Origin: Rhizobium johnstonii 3841
Lineage (GTDB): Bacteria > Pseudomonadota > Alphaproteobacteria > Rhizobiales > Rhizobiaceae
Direction: 5' to 3'
DNA length: 64,000 bases
NCBI RefSeq assembly: GCF_000009265.1
Contig: NC_008378.1
Coordinates: 558,001-622,000 of the forward strand
Notes under the pieces: model-generated
What the model was told of the DNA's origin: nothing
Seen by the model: only the letters and a program-made list of their open reading frames with translations
Database searches by the model: none
Shown: positions 44,501 to 52,672 of the stretch, in pieces
Numbering within the stretch: the first letter of the stretch is position 1
How the letters are laid out: every line of letters starts with the position of its first letter
Made by a program: the position numbers and the translations under genes

Positions 44501-45235
44501 AAGGCCGGAAACCTTTACGTCAACCGGAACATCATCGGCGCCGTCGTCGGCGTGCAGCCGTTCGGCGGCCGCGGCCTGTCGGGAACCGGTCCGAAGGCCG
44601 GCGGTCCGCTCTATATCGGCCGGCTGGTGCAGCGTGCGCCCGTGCCGCCGCAGCAGGATTCCGTCCATACGGACCTCGCCCTTCGTGACTACATCGTCTG
44701 GCTCGACAAGAAGGGCCTGTCGGGCGAGGGGGAAGTGGCGCGTGGATATGCGAGCCGCTCGGCGCTCGGGCTCGAACGCGAACTCACCGGTCCGGTGGGC
44801 GAGCTCAATCTCTACGCGCTCCATCCCCGCGGTCGTATTCTCCTCGTGCCGCAGACCGAAGGCGGGCTTCATCGCCAGATTGCCGCAGCCCTTTCGACCG
44901 GCAACCACATCGTCGTGGACGCGGGTTCCCTATCGAAGTCAGTCCTGGCAGACCTTCCGGCGGCTGTCGCCGGCCGGATCTCCTGGACCTCGGATTGGGA
45001 AAAGGACGGGCCGTTCTCCGGCGCGCTCGTCGAAGGGGATCGCGACAGGGTTCTCGCCGTCAATCAGAAGATTGCTCACCTGCCCGGTCCGCTGCTGCTG
45101 GTCCAGGCCGCGACGAGCGAGGAACTGGCGAGCGATCCCGAAGCCTATTGCCTCAACTGGTTGCTGGAGGAGGTGTCGACGTCGATCAACACCGCGGCTG
45201 CCGGCGGCAATGCAAGCCTGATGGCCATCGGCTGA
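41528..45235 (+). CDS. putA: Bifunctional proline dehydrogenase / L-glutamate gamma-semialdehyde dehydrogenase
   Basis: A 1235-residue PutA. The N-terminal part includes the proline dehydrogenase barrel (ISIKLSALHPRY, RLVKGAYWDAEIKRAQ); the second half is the aldehyde dehydrogenase (PWNFPLAIFTGQVAAAL, AETGGQNGMIVD, nucleophile Cys846 in GQRCSA), followed by a C-terminal extension. It oxidises proline to glutamate, donating electrons to quinone and NAD. No N-terminal ribbon-helix-helix is seen, which fits regulation by the separate Lrp-type PutR. It could complete catabolism of proline released from proline betaine by the 5-27 kb genes. Confidence 0.95.
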   Translation: MLNAAMDPAPSNDPTDGAPFSAFAPPIRPQSELRQAITAAYRRPETECLPPLVAAARVSEAKRYDIRSTARSLIEALRAKHKGTGVEGLVQEYSLSSQEGVALMCLAEALLRIPDTETRDALIRDKIAEGNWTSHIGGGKSMFVNAATWGLVVTGKLTSTVNDRSLSAALTRLIARAGEPVIRRGVDMAMRMMGEQFVTGETIAEALKRARPLEARGFRYSYDMLGEAATTGADAERYYRDYEKAIHAIGKASDGRGIYDGPGISIKLSALHPRYVRSQAGRVMSELLPKVKALAVLAKTYDIGLNIDAEEADRLELSLDLLEELCFAPDLAGWNGLGFVVQAYGKRCPFVLDYIIDLARRSGRRVMVRLVKGAYWDAEIKRAQLDGLDDYPVYTRKIFTDVAYVACARKLLDAPDAVFPQFATHNAQTLATIYRLAGPDFTVGKYEFQCLHGMGEPLYDEVVGKEKLDRPCRIYAPVGTHETLLAYLVRRLLENGANSSFVHRISDPNVSVEALIADPAEIVAAMPVVGAPHAQIASPRALYGNARANSDGLDLSNEATLSDLADALISTAAAPWHALPLLADGSTDGVTRDVLNPADHRDVVGTVTEVKVEEAARIVRMAAEHAPQWAAVPPAERAACLERAADIMQARIKVLMGIVMREAGKSAANAVGEVREAIDFLRYYAEQARKTLGPSHAPLGPIVCISPWNFPLAIFTGQVAAALVAGNPVLAKPAGVTPIIASESVKILHEAGVPVGALQFVPGSGRLGAGMVGAEETAGVMFTGSTEVARMIQAQLAERLSVSGKPIPLIAETGGQNGMIVDSSALAEQVVADVIASAFDSAGQRCSALRVLCVQDDVADRTLAMLKGAFRELTIGRTDRLSIDVGPVINDSAKAEIDQHIEHMRGLGRKVDQLPLPESAAAGTFVPPTIIEIKSLSDLTKEIFGPVLHVVRFKRNGLDRLIDDINASGYGLTFGLHTRLDETIAHVTSRIKAGNLYVNRNIIGAVVGVQPFGGRGLSGTGPKAGGPLYIGRLVQRAPVPPQQDSVHTDLALRDYIVWLDKKGLSGEGEVARGYASRSALGLERELTGPVGELNLYALHPRGRILLVPQTEGGLHRQIAAALSTGNHIVVDAGSLSKSVLADLPAAVAGRISWTSDWEKDGPFSGALVEGDRDRVLAVNQKIAHLPGPLLLVQAATSEELASDPEAYCLNWLLEEVSTSINTAAAGGNASLMAIG

Positions 45236-45247
45236 GTAACAGGACGA

Positions 45248-45266
45248 GGGCGCAGAAAATGCGCCC
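45248..45266 (+). terminator. Hairpin after putA
   Basis: Perfect 7-bp stem GGGCGCA (45248-45254) / TGCGCCC (45260-45266) with loop GAAAA, 12 bases after the putA stop. The rest of the 430-bp gap to the LacI gene holds the promoter/operator at 45615-45660 and no recognised gene. Confidence 0.55.
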
Positions 45267-45614
45267 CCGAAACTCTAGACGGAAAAGAGGCCCTCTTCCC
45301 GGAATTCAATCTCGCTTCCTCGGCCTATACGGCGTCGGGCGGCGATCCGCTGGCGACACGGTATTGCCGGCGTGAGGAACGACGATTGGAAAGGCAGTTT
45401 CGGGAAACCTCGCCGCCTTCATGTACTTGCTCGAACAAGTCTTTCCAGGTCATGGCATCCAAGGACTCTACGACGGCCTTGCGGCCTGCTTTCCCCTCCA
45501 CAGGTTGCCGTCTTCGTCCGCAAGCGCCCCACCTCGACAGGCATGAAGAAGCCCATCCCAAGGATGTTCATGGGCAAAAGGCGTGTTCGGTCGTGCAGTG
45601 CGCGTAAAAGCCGC

Positions 45615-45660
45615 TTGACAAAAAGCGTTCTCCGCGACTATTGGGTAATCGATCACCCAA
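45615..45660 (+). promoter_or_regulatory. Promoter with LacI-type operator
   Basis: TTGACA at 45615-45620 is followed after 18 bases by TATTGG (45639-45644) as a weak -10. Overlapping it, 45641-45660 reads TTGGGTAATC then GATCACCCAA, a 20-bp near-perfect palindrome (one mismatched pair) centred on CG, the form of LacI-family operators. The adjacent LacI protein probably represses its own operon here. Confidence 0.65.
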
Positions 45661-45665
45661 GGAGG

Positions 45666-46676
45666 ATGGTGCGGATCGTGGCAGTATCTCTTTCTGACAT
45701 CGCGGAACGTGCGGGCGTCTCGGTAAAGACGGTTTCCGGTGCATTGCACGGCGGCTCCGCCCGCATGTCGGACGATAAGCGCCAGAAGGTCAAGGCCATT
45801 GCGGAAGAGCTCGGCTACGTGACCAACCTTGCGGCGCGTGGCGTGCGACAGGGCTGGCTGCCGCTGGTCGGCGTTGTCTCCGACGGCCTCATCACTTCGC
45901 CCTTCGCCACCGAGATCGTACGTGGCCTCGACGGGGCGGCCCGCAGCGCCGGCATGGCGGTCTTTGCGGTCAACCACCGCAGCGGCCAATCTATCGGCTC
46001 GGTGCTCGACGAGGTGCAGCAGTTCCGGCCGCGCGCCGTTGCTTATGCCGCCATGTACCACAAGGATGTCGCGCTGCCGGACAGGTTGGCGGGCGCCGTC
46101 GGCGTCATGATCAACTGCCGAGAGGCTACCGGCCGCGTCACCGCGCTGGTGCCGGACGAAGAGGGCGGCGCGCGGGAGATCGTGCGTTATCTCCTCGTCG
46201 CCGGCCGCCGGCGCATTGCCTTCATCAACCTGCCAGGCATTCTCGCTGGCACGCTACGCGAGATGGGGTTTCGTGCGGCGCTTGGGGAGGCGGGCATCGA
46301 CCACGTCGGGGTGTTTCCGGCGGTGCGCCGCAGCGTCTACAGCGACCGCGCGCCAAGCCTTGTTGCCTCTCATGTGGAGGCGCTTCTCAAATCCGGTCAA
46401 CGGCCTGACGCCATCTTGTGCGGCAATGACCGCGTGGCGATGGAAGTCTATGCGGCGCTTGCCCGCGCCGGCCTTCGCATCCCGGATGATATCGCGGTGG
46501 CAAGCTTCGACAACCAGGTCGAGATTGCCTCGCGGCTGGACCCGCCATTGACGACGATGGCCCTGCCGCACCGCGCCATGGGCCGCCTTGCCATGGAGAT
46601 CCTCCTGACCGAGCAGCCCGAACCGCCGCATCTGCATAAACTGCCGTTCCATCTGGTCGAACGGGCATCCGTCTGA
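45666..46676 (+). CDS. LacI-family regulator of the fructoside operon
   Basis: A LacI protein of about 336 residues with helix-turn-helix VSLSDIAERAGVSVKTVSGAL at the N-terminus (stated in part here; the motif spans residues about 7-27) and a periplasmic-binding-protein-like effector domain (GVVSDGLITSPFA; DAILCGNDRVAMEVYAAL; DIAVASFDNQVEIA). AAGGAGG lies directly before ATG 45666, so GTG 45669 or GTG 45678 may be the actual start. It heads the operon with an ABC importer and GH32 enzyme; the inducer is probably the imported sugar or a hydrolysis product. Confidence 0.88.
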   Translation: MVRIVAVSLSDIAERAGVSVKTVSGALHGGSARMSDDKRQKVKAIAEELGYVTNLAARGVRQGWLPLVGVVSDGLITSPFATEIVRGLDGAARSAGMAVFAVNHRSGQSIGSVLDEVQQFRPRAVAYAAMYHKDVALPDRLAGAVGVMINCREATGRVTALVPDEEGGAREIVRYLLVAGRRRIAFINLPGILAGTLREMGFRAALGEAGIDHVGVFPAVRRSVYSDRAPSLVASHVEALLKSGQRPDAILCGNDRVAMEVYAALARAGLRIPDDIAVASFDNQVEIASRLDPPLTTMALPHRAMGRLAMEILLTEQPEPPHLHKLPFHLVERASV

Positions 46677-46711
46677 ACATCGAATAGTGCCAAACAGGAG
46701 GAGAATACGAA

Positions 46712-48016
46712 ATGAGGATTTTAATGGGTAATCGTTTACTTTCCGCACTCTTAGCGTCCGCTGCCCTGGTCGCGACCGCGGGTTTCGCCGAGGCGAAGAC
46801 CGTCATCCACGTCATGCACCAGGGCGATCCCGGCTGGGTGAAGGCCTATGGCGACGTTGCCACCCGCTTTGAGGCCGCCAATCCCGATGTCGACATCGAG
46901 ATGATCTACGCGCCGCACGATGCCTATAACGAAAAGTTCAGCGCCGCCGTCATGGCCAAGCAGCTGCCCGATATCATGGAACTCGATGCTCCGTTCCTCG
47001 CCAATTATGTCTGGTCCGGCTATCTGCAGGCCGTCAAGCCGCTCATTGACAAGGACCTGCTCGATGACATGACGGATTCGAATATCGCCCAGGGCACCTA
47101 TCCGATCGACAAGGACCTCTATGCGATCGGGCTCACCGACTCCTCGGTCGTGCTCTACGGCAACAAGAAATATCTTGAAGCCATTGGCGCCCGCATTCCG
47201 AAATCGGTCGATGATGCCTGGACCCGCGAAGAATTCGAAGGCTATCTCGAAAAGCTTTCCAAGCTCGAAGGCGTGAAGTGGCCGATCGACACCTTCCGAG
47301 GTTACGGCATCAAGACCGAGTGGATCACCTATGCCTACGGCCCCCTGCTCGAAAGCGCCGGCTGCGACCTGATCGACCGCAAGACTTGGAAGGCCAGCGG
47401 CACGCTCGATGGCGAGGCCTGCGTCAAGGCGCTGACGATGATGCAGGACTGGGTGAAGAAGGGCTGGGTCGTGCCGACTTCGTCGGGCACCAACCAGTTC
47501 TACGCCGAGGGACAGCCGGCCGCGCTCGCCATGGGCGGCCACTGGTTCTACGCGGAGGCATCGGCAGCGATGAAGGACAATATCGTCGTCATGCCGCTGC
47601 CGAAGATCGGCGACAAGGGCGTGAGCCCGAACGGAACCTGGATCTGGGGCATTTCCGCGACCTCGGAAAACCCTGAGATCGCCGGCAAGTTCCTGAGCTT
47701 CCTGCTGAAGGACAAGGAGTACCGGGAGTACGCCAAGACCCAGTCCGCCTATCCGGGCTTGAAGAGCTTCGCCGCCGGTTCCCCGCTCTATGCGGAAGGC
47801 GGTCCGCTCGCCGTCGCCTTTGAGCAGGCTTCCAAGACCGCGATCGCCCGTCCGCCGCACCCGGCCTATCCGACGATCACCTCGGCCTTCATGCAGGCCG
47901 TCGACAAGATCTTCAACGGTGGTGACGCGCAGGAAGCGCTGACGGCCGCTGCCAAGAAGATCGACGAGGATATCGAGGACAACGCCGGCTACCCGCCCTT
48001 CGACGAGCAGCAGTAA
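46712..48016 (+). CDS. CUT1 sugar-binding lipoprotein/periplasmic protein
   Basis: A 434-residue solute-binding protein with a signal peptide (LLSALLASAALVATAGFAEA) and the MalE/UgpB-type fold (FEAANPDVDIEMIYAPHDAY; PDIMELDAPFLANYVWSGYLQ). It delivers an oligosaccharide to the permeases encoded downstream. RBS AGGAGGAG lies before ATG 46712. A hairpin at 48030-48052 follows. With a GH32 gene in the operon, fructosides such as sucrose, kestose or short fructans are likely. Confidence 0.92.
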   Translation: MRILMGNRLLSALLASAALVATAGFAEAKTVIHVMHQGDPGWVKAYGDVATRFEAANPDVDIEMIYAPHDAYNEKFSAAVMAKQLPDIMELDAPFLANYVWSGYLQAVKPLIDKDLLDDMTDSNIAQGTYPIDKDLYAIGLTDSSVVLYGNKKYLEAIGARIPKSVDDAWTREEFEGYLEKLSKLEGVKWPIDTFRGYGIKTEWITYAYGPLLESAGCDLIDRKTWKASGTLDGEACVKALTMMQDWVKKGWVVPTSSGTNQFYAEGQPAALAMGGHWFYAEASAAMKDNIVVMPLPKIGDKGVSPNGTWIWGISATSENPEIAGKFLSFLLKDKEYREYAKTQSAYPGLKSFAAGSPLYAEGGPLAVAFEQASKTAIARPPHPAYPTITSAFMQAVDKIFNGGDAQEALTAAAKKIDEDIEDNAGYPPFDEQQ

Positions 48017-48029
48017 GGGGTTTTGACGG

Positions 48030-48052
48030 GGGCCGGCTCGTCCTGCCGGCCC
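48030..48052 (+). promoter_or_regulatory. Intercistronic hairpin after sugar-binding protein gene
   Basis: Perfect 8-bp stem GGGCCGGC (48030-48037) / GCCGGCCC (48045-48052), 14 bases after the binding-protein stop, before the first permease gene. Same placement as the hairpin at 19548-19575, consistent with differential expression of binding protein. Confidence 0.6.
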
Positions 48053-48090
48053 TGGACCATCTCGGGAGGATGACCGATGAGGAGGAAACA

Positions 48091-49023
48091 ATGACTTTGC
48101 AACAGACCTCCACGCCCGCTTTGCGACGTCCGGCCAAACGCCGCGACAACAAGCGGCTCTGGCAGGAAATGGCGATGATCGCGCCTGCCTTTCTGCTTAT
48201 GGCGATATTCCTGATCACGCCGTTCCTCTTGTCCTTCTGGACGGCGATGACCAACCAGCCGCTCGTGCCGCGCCCGACGCCTGTGCGCTTCGTCGGCCTC
48301 CTGAATTTCGAGCGCGTCTTCACCGATCCGCTGTTCTGGACCTCGCTGTGGAACGTCACGCGCTTCACCGTCTGGGTGCTGCCGCTGCAGTGCGGCCTCG
48401 CCTTCCTGACCGCGCTACTTTTGCATCAGAAGCTGCCGATGCAAAACCTGCTGCGCGGCCTGTTCTTCCTGCCGGCGATCACCTCCATGGTGGTGGTCTG
48501 CGTCATCTGGGGCACGCTTTTCCAGTATCCGAGCGGCCCGCTCAACCAGATCGTCGGTTTCCTTTCCGGCGGCACGATTCAGCCGATCGACTGGCTCGGC
48601 GACCCCAACTGGGCGATGTTCTCCATCGTGTTGCTTTCAGCCTGGCAGGCCTATGGCTTTCAGATGATCATCTATCTCGCCGGCCTGCAGGGCATTCCCG
48701 AAGAACTATACGATGCAGCCCGCATCGACGGGGCAAGCGCGCTGCGCCGCTTCTGGCACGTCACCATGCCCGGCCTTCGCCCGACCCATGTCTTCGTGCT
48801 GGTCATCACCACGATCCAGGCCTTCAAGCTCTATACGCAGGTGGCGATCCTCACCCAGGGCGGCCCGAACGAAAGCACCGAAACCGTTGTCCACTACATG
48901 GTGCGCGCCGGCTTCGAGGAGCAGAAACTCGGCTACGCATCGGCCGTTTCCGTCATCCTCTTCGTCATCGTTCTTCTGATCGCGCTCCTGCAACGCAAAC
49001 TCCTGAGGCGCTTCGATGTCTGA
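48091..49023 (+). CDS. CUT1 sugar ABC transporter permease (MalF type)
   Basis: A 310-residue permease with hydrophobic segments (MIAPAFLLMAIFLITPFLL and others) and the EAA-like loop EELYDAARIDGASALRRFWH. Start 48091 follows GAGGAGGAAACA; ATG 48070 is the alternative. Its gene overlaps the second permease by 8 bp (49016-49023). Partner of the MalG-type permease and the ATPase at 51626. Confidence 0.93.
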   Translation: MTLQQTSTPALRRPAKRRDNKRLWQEMAMIAPAFLLMAIFLITPFLLSFWTAMTNQPLVPRPTPVRFVGLLNFERVFTDPLFWTSLWNVTRFTVWVLPLQCGLAFLTALLLHQKLPMQNLLRGLFFLPAITSMVVVCVIWGTLFQYPSGPLNQIVGFLSGGTIQPIDWLGDPNWAMFSIVLLSAWQAYGFQMIIYLAGLQGIPEELYDAARIDGASALRRFWHVTMPGLRPTHVFVLVITTIQAFKLYTQVAILTQGGPNESTETVVHYMVRAGFEEQKLGYASAVSVILFVIVLLIALLQRKLLRRFDV

Positions 49024-49909
49024 TCTCGCTTTGACCCAGCCCGTCCCGCTGGCAATCGCAAGGGGCAACGGCAAGAGAAGCCTGCGCATCGTGCAGAGCC
49101 TCTGCATCCTGGTCATCGCGCTGGTGATGATCTCGCCGCTGTTCATGCTGCTGATCGCCAGCCTGAAGGACGACCGCTTCCGCATCCTCGCCGACATGGG
49201 CAGCTTCCGCGCCTTCTGGGTGAGCGACCCGACCCTGTCGAACTACAAGGAGATCGCCCATTTCTCCGGCGAGCTGGCCTATGGCCGATATCTCTTCAAT
49301 TCGCTGGTGATCCTCGGCGCCACAGTCGTCTCGGGACTGGTCGTCAATTCCATGGCGGGCTTCGTTCTCGCCTGGGGCTCGCTGCGCGGCAAGGCGGCGC
49401 TCTTGGCGCTGGTCGTCGCGCTCTATGTCATCCCGCAGGAAAGCATCATCATGCCGCTCGTCGTCATGATGTCGCGGGCGGGGCTGACGGATACCTTCGC
49501 GGTGCAGATCCTGCCCTGGGTGGCAAGCCCGCTCTATGTCTTCCTCTTCTACCAGTTCTTCGCGCAGCTGCCGAAAGAACTCTATGAAGCGGCGGAAATG
49601 GACGGCGCGTCGGCCTTCCGCATCTACCGGTCGATCTACATGCCTCTCAGCCTGCCGGCGCTCGCCACGGTCTCGATCCTCATGGGCATCGAAAGCTGGA
49701 ACCAGTATCTCTGGCCGACGCTGGTCACCCAGACCGACTATGCTCGGCCGATTGCCGTCGCCATCGCCACCTTCTTCGGACAGGACAGCATCTACTGGGA
49801 CCGCGCCATGGCCGCCTCGGTGCTGATGATGATCCCGGTCCTCATTCTCTATCTGGCTTTCCAGCGCTGGTTCGTCAGTTCATTCGTCGGCTCCGCCGTG
49901 AAAGGTTGA
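49016..49909 (+). CDS. CUT1 sugar ABC transporter permease (MalG type)
   Basis: A 297-residue permease. It has ISPLFMLLIASLKDDRF near the N-terminus and the EAA loop PKELYEAAEMDGASAFRIYR, typical of the MalG-type partner. It begins inside the preceding permease gene and ends 2 bp before the GH32 start, so translation is likely coupled across the operon. Confidence 0.93.
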   Translation: MSDLALTQPVPLAIARGNGKRSLRIVQSLCILVIALVMISPLFMLLIASLKDDRFRILADMGSFRAFWVSDPTLSNYKEIAHFSGELAYGRYLFNSLVILGATVVSGLVVNSMAGFVLAWGSLRGKAALLALVVALYVIPQESIIMPLVVMMSRAGLTDTFAVQILPWVASPLYVFLFYQFFAQLPKELYEAAEMDGASAFRIYRSIYMPLSLPALATVSILMGIESWNQYLWPTLVTQTDYARPIAVAIATFFGQDSIYWDRAMAASVLMMIPVLILYLAFQRWFVSSFVGSAVKG

Positions 49910-49911
49910 TC

Positions 49912-51612
49912 ATGTCTCTGCAGGCAAAATCCGAAACGTCAGCACCTGAAACCATTGAAGCGGAGCTGCCTGAAGGCACGGTGCTGCATCTCTGGCTGAA
50001 GGCGCGCCATGCCGGCGTCGAGGCGAAGCTCTTCGTCGCCGTTGATGGCAACGACATCGGCGAGCCCTCGACCCGCCGCACGGGGGAATTTGAGTTCTTC
50101 GCTGTGACGCTCGCGAAAGGCGGCCGTGCCACACTGTCCTATGATGCGACAACCACAGCGCTCTCGGTCGCTTACGCCTTTCGGCCGGAAACCGTGATGA
50201 AGGAGGGCATCCGCGTCATGCACAGCGATGCCCGCACCGCCGCCCCCGACGTGCCCGACAGCTACCATTTCCGCCCGCCCTTCGGCTGGATGAACGATCC
50301 GAACGGTTTTGGACGGTTCGGCGGAAACGCTCACCTCTTCTACCAGCATTATCCTCATGAGCCGCGCTGGAACACTATGCACTGGGGCCATGCCGTCTCG
50401 AAGGATTTCGTCCGCTGGAGGCATCTGCCCATGTTCCTCTTCCCGGCGGCGCATCTATCGGAAAAGGACGATGGCCGCGGCGGTGCCTTCTCCGGCTCGG
50501 CGATCCCCGGCTCCGGCCCGGAAGGCGAGGAGATCCGGGTCTTCTACACTGAGCATGTGCGTGACCGGCAACCGGAAGAGCAAATCCAGCTTTCCGCGGT
50601 CAGCCGCGACGGCATTGTCGCTGGCCCGTCGGAAATCGTGATGCCGCTGCGCCCGGAAGGCTTGAACCTCACCACCGATTTCCGCGACCCCTATGTCTTC
50701 AAAGCCCCGGACGGGCGCTGGAAGATGCTGCTTGGCAGCCGCGACAGGCAGGGCGGCGTCGTACTGCTCTACGAAACCGCAGACGCGCAAGGCGCCGATG
50801 GCTGGACCTTCCTTAGCATCCTCCATCGTGAGGACGGTTTCGGCATGACGGCGGCGGAATGCCCCTGCATGGTGCCGCTTTCCGGCAAAAACGCAGAACC
50901 CCGCTGGGCGCTGATCTTCGGTCTGCTCACCAGCCGCGACCCGGCCACCGGCCGCCGCAACCTCACCTCCGTCACCGTCGGCGGTTTCGATGGTCGCACC
51001 TTCACTGCGGAGTTCGTGCAGGAGTTGGATTTCGGTTCGGATGCCTATGCCTTCCAGGCCTTCGTCGATGGCGACGAGCCGGTCGGCATCGCCTGGCTCG
51101 CCAACTGGACGGATTTTTCCAAGAAGGACGACTTCCCGACGACCATGACGCTGCCGCGCCGCATGCTTCTCGACGGCGACACCGTGCTGACCCCGCCGGT
51201 CGCAGCCGTCGAAAGCCTGCGTCACCAGTTGCTGGACGACACCGCGCTTGCCGCCGGCAAGACCGTGCCGCTCGGCACCGGCGCCGTCGAGATCGTGCTT
51301 GATCTCACCGCGCCGGGCGCCGCCTTCGATCTCACCTTCGATCATCCAGATGTCGATCTAGGCGTGAAACTCGATGCCGATGGTCTGGCGATTGTCTTCG
51401 ACGCCCGCACCGGTATGACGCCGCCACGTTACGTCGCCACCGGCGCGAAACCGTCCAGCCTGCGCATCTTCCTCGATGCCGGCTCCATCGAGGTCTTCGC
51501 TGACAACGGCCGCTGGACGGGGTCCAAACGCATTCCGGGCTTTGCCGCCGCACGTTCGGCAACGCTCGCCGGCGCCGTCGCCGGGGCCGGCGTCTGGCAA
51601 TTGAAACTGTGA
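49912..51612 (+). CDS. Glycoside hydrolase family 32 beta-fructosidase, intracellular
   Basis: A 566-residue GH32 enzyme. The catalytic triad is visible: Asp129 nucleophile in WMNDPNG, the transition-state stabiliser Asp259 in RDP and acid/base Glu316 in ECP. An extra N-terminal domain of about 110 residues precedes the five-bladed propeller, and a C-terminal beta-sandwich follows. No signal peptide is seen, so fructosides are hydrolysed after import by the ABC system encoded around it. Sucrose, levan oligomers or inulin-type oligomers are possible substrates. Confidence 0.92.
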   Translation: MSLQAKSETSAPETIEAELPEGTVLHLWLKARHAGVEAKLFVAVDGNDIGEPSTRRTGEFEFFAVTLAKGGRATLSYDATTTALSVAYAFRPETVMKEGIRVMHSDARTAAPDVPDSYHFRPPFGWMNDPNGFGRFGGNAHLFYQHYPHEPRWNTMHWGHAVSKDFVRWRHLPMFLFPAAHLSEKDDGRGGAFSGSAIPGSGPEGEEIRVFYTEHVRDRQPEEQIQLSAVSRDGIVAGPSEIVMPLRPEGLNLTTDFRDPYVFKAPDGRWKMLLGSRDRQGGVVLLYETADAQGADGWTFLSILHREDGFGMTAAECPCMVPLSGKNAEPRWALIFGLLTSRDPATGRRNLTSVTVGGFDGRTFTAEFVQELDFGSDAYAFQAFVDGDEPVGIAWLANWTDFSKKDDFPTTMTLPRRMLLDGDTVLTPPVAAVESLRHQLLDDTALAAGKTVPLGTGAVEIVLDLTAPGAAFDLTFDHPDVDLGVKLDADGLAIVFDARTGMTPPRYVATGAKPSSLRIFLDAGSIEVFADNGRWTGSKRIPGFAAARSATLAGAVAGAGVWQLKL

Positions 51613-51625
51613 GAGAGGACAGACA

Positions 51626-52672
51626 ATGGCATCGGTAGCGATCGACCGGGTTCAGAAACAATACGGCGCGGCCTCCGTTCTCCACGGAGTTTCCGCAGAT
51701 ATCGAGGACGGTGAGTTCGTCACGCTCGTCGGGCCGTCCGGCTGCGGCAAGTCCACGCTTCTGCGCATGCTGGCGGGGCTAGAGGATATCAGCGGCGGAG
51801 AAATCCGCATCGACGGGCGCGTCGTCAACGACGTCGCGCCGAAGGAGCGCGATATCGCCATGGTGTTCCAGTCCTACGCGCTCTATCCGCATATGACGGT
51901 GCGCGAAAATATGGGCTTTGCCCTGAAGCTGCAGGGGCGCGATAAGGCGACAATCAACAAGCTGGTGAGCGAAGCCGCCGGCATTCTCGCACTTGAACCC
52001 CTGCTGGAGCGCCTGCCGAAACAGCTTTCCGGCGGCCAGCGCCAGCGCGTCGCCATGGGCCGCGCCATCGTACGCCATCCGAAAGTGTTCCTCTTTGACG
52101 AGCCGCTGTCCAACCTCGACGCCAAGCTGCGGGTGACCATGCGCAGCGAGATCAAGGAGCTGCATCAGCGCCTTGGCACGACCATCGTTTACGTCACCCA
52201 CGACCAGATCGAGGCGATGACCATGGCCGACAAGATCGTCGTCATGCGCGCCGGCCGCATCGAGCAGATCGGCAAGCCGCTGGATCTCTACGACCGTCCA
52301 GATAACACCTTCGTCGCCGCCTTCATCGGCTCGCCGTCGATGAACCTCTTCGAGGGCGGCATCAGCGACGGCAGCTTCCGTATCGGAGGCGGTGTTTCCC
52401 TGCCGCTTCCGCCGCAATTTAGTCACAGCGCGGCGCGCACCTACGGCATCCGTCCTGAGGACCTCGACATTGCGGAGACGGGCATTCCGGCCACCGTGCT
52501 GACTGTCGAGCCGACCGGTGCGGAGACCCATCTTTCGGTGCGTGTCGGCACGCAGACGGCAACCATCGTGCTGCACCGGCGGGTGGATATAAAGCCCGAC
52601 CAGCAAATTCACCTCGCGCCCAAATCCGAGAAAATCCACCTCTTCTCCGCCGAAGGCAATCGGATAGGCTGA
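51626..52672 (+). CDS. Sugar ABC transporter ATP-binding protein (UgpC/MalK/MsmX type)
   Basis: A 348-residue ATPase with Walker A GPSGCGKST, signature LSGGQRQRV, Walker B VFLFDEPLSNLDAKLR and a C-terminal TOBE/OB domain (YGIRPEDLDIAE). It energises the two CUT1 permeases of the operon. It is the last gene; no clear terminator hairpin follows, and a 1.1-kb stretch without recognisable genes begins here. Confidence 0.95.
   Translation: MASVAIDRVQKQYGAASVLHGVSADIEDGEFVTLVGPSGCGKSTLLRMLAGLEDISGGEIRIDGRVVNDVAPKERDIAMVFQSYALYPHMTVRENMGFALKLQGRDKATINKLVSEAAGILALEPLLERLPKQLSGGQRQRVAMGRAIVRHPKVFLFDEPLSNLDAKLRVTMRSEIKELHQRLGTTIVYVTHDQIEAMTMADKIVVMRAGRIEQIGKPLDLYDRPDNTFVAAFIGSPSMNLFEGGISDGSFRIGGGVSLPLPPQFSHSAARTYGIRPEDLDIAETGIPATVLTVEPTGAETHLSVRVGTQTATIVLHRRVDIKPDQQIHLAPKSEKIHLFSAEGNRIG

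Noticed and set aside
45372..45665. N-terminal extension of the LacI protein
   Set aside because: The upstream open frame runs through a promoter and operator and does not resemble LacI; the HTH begins right after ATG 45666.
46751..48091. 446-codon minus-strand frame opposite the sugar-binding protein
   Set aside because: Antisense shadow; the plus-strand gene has signal peptide and RBS.
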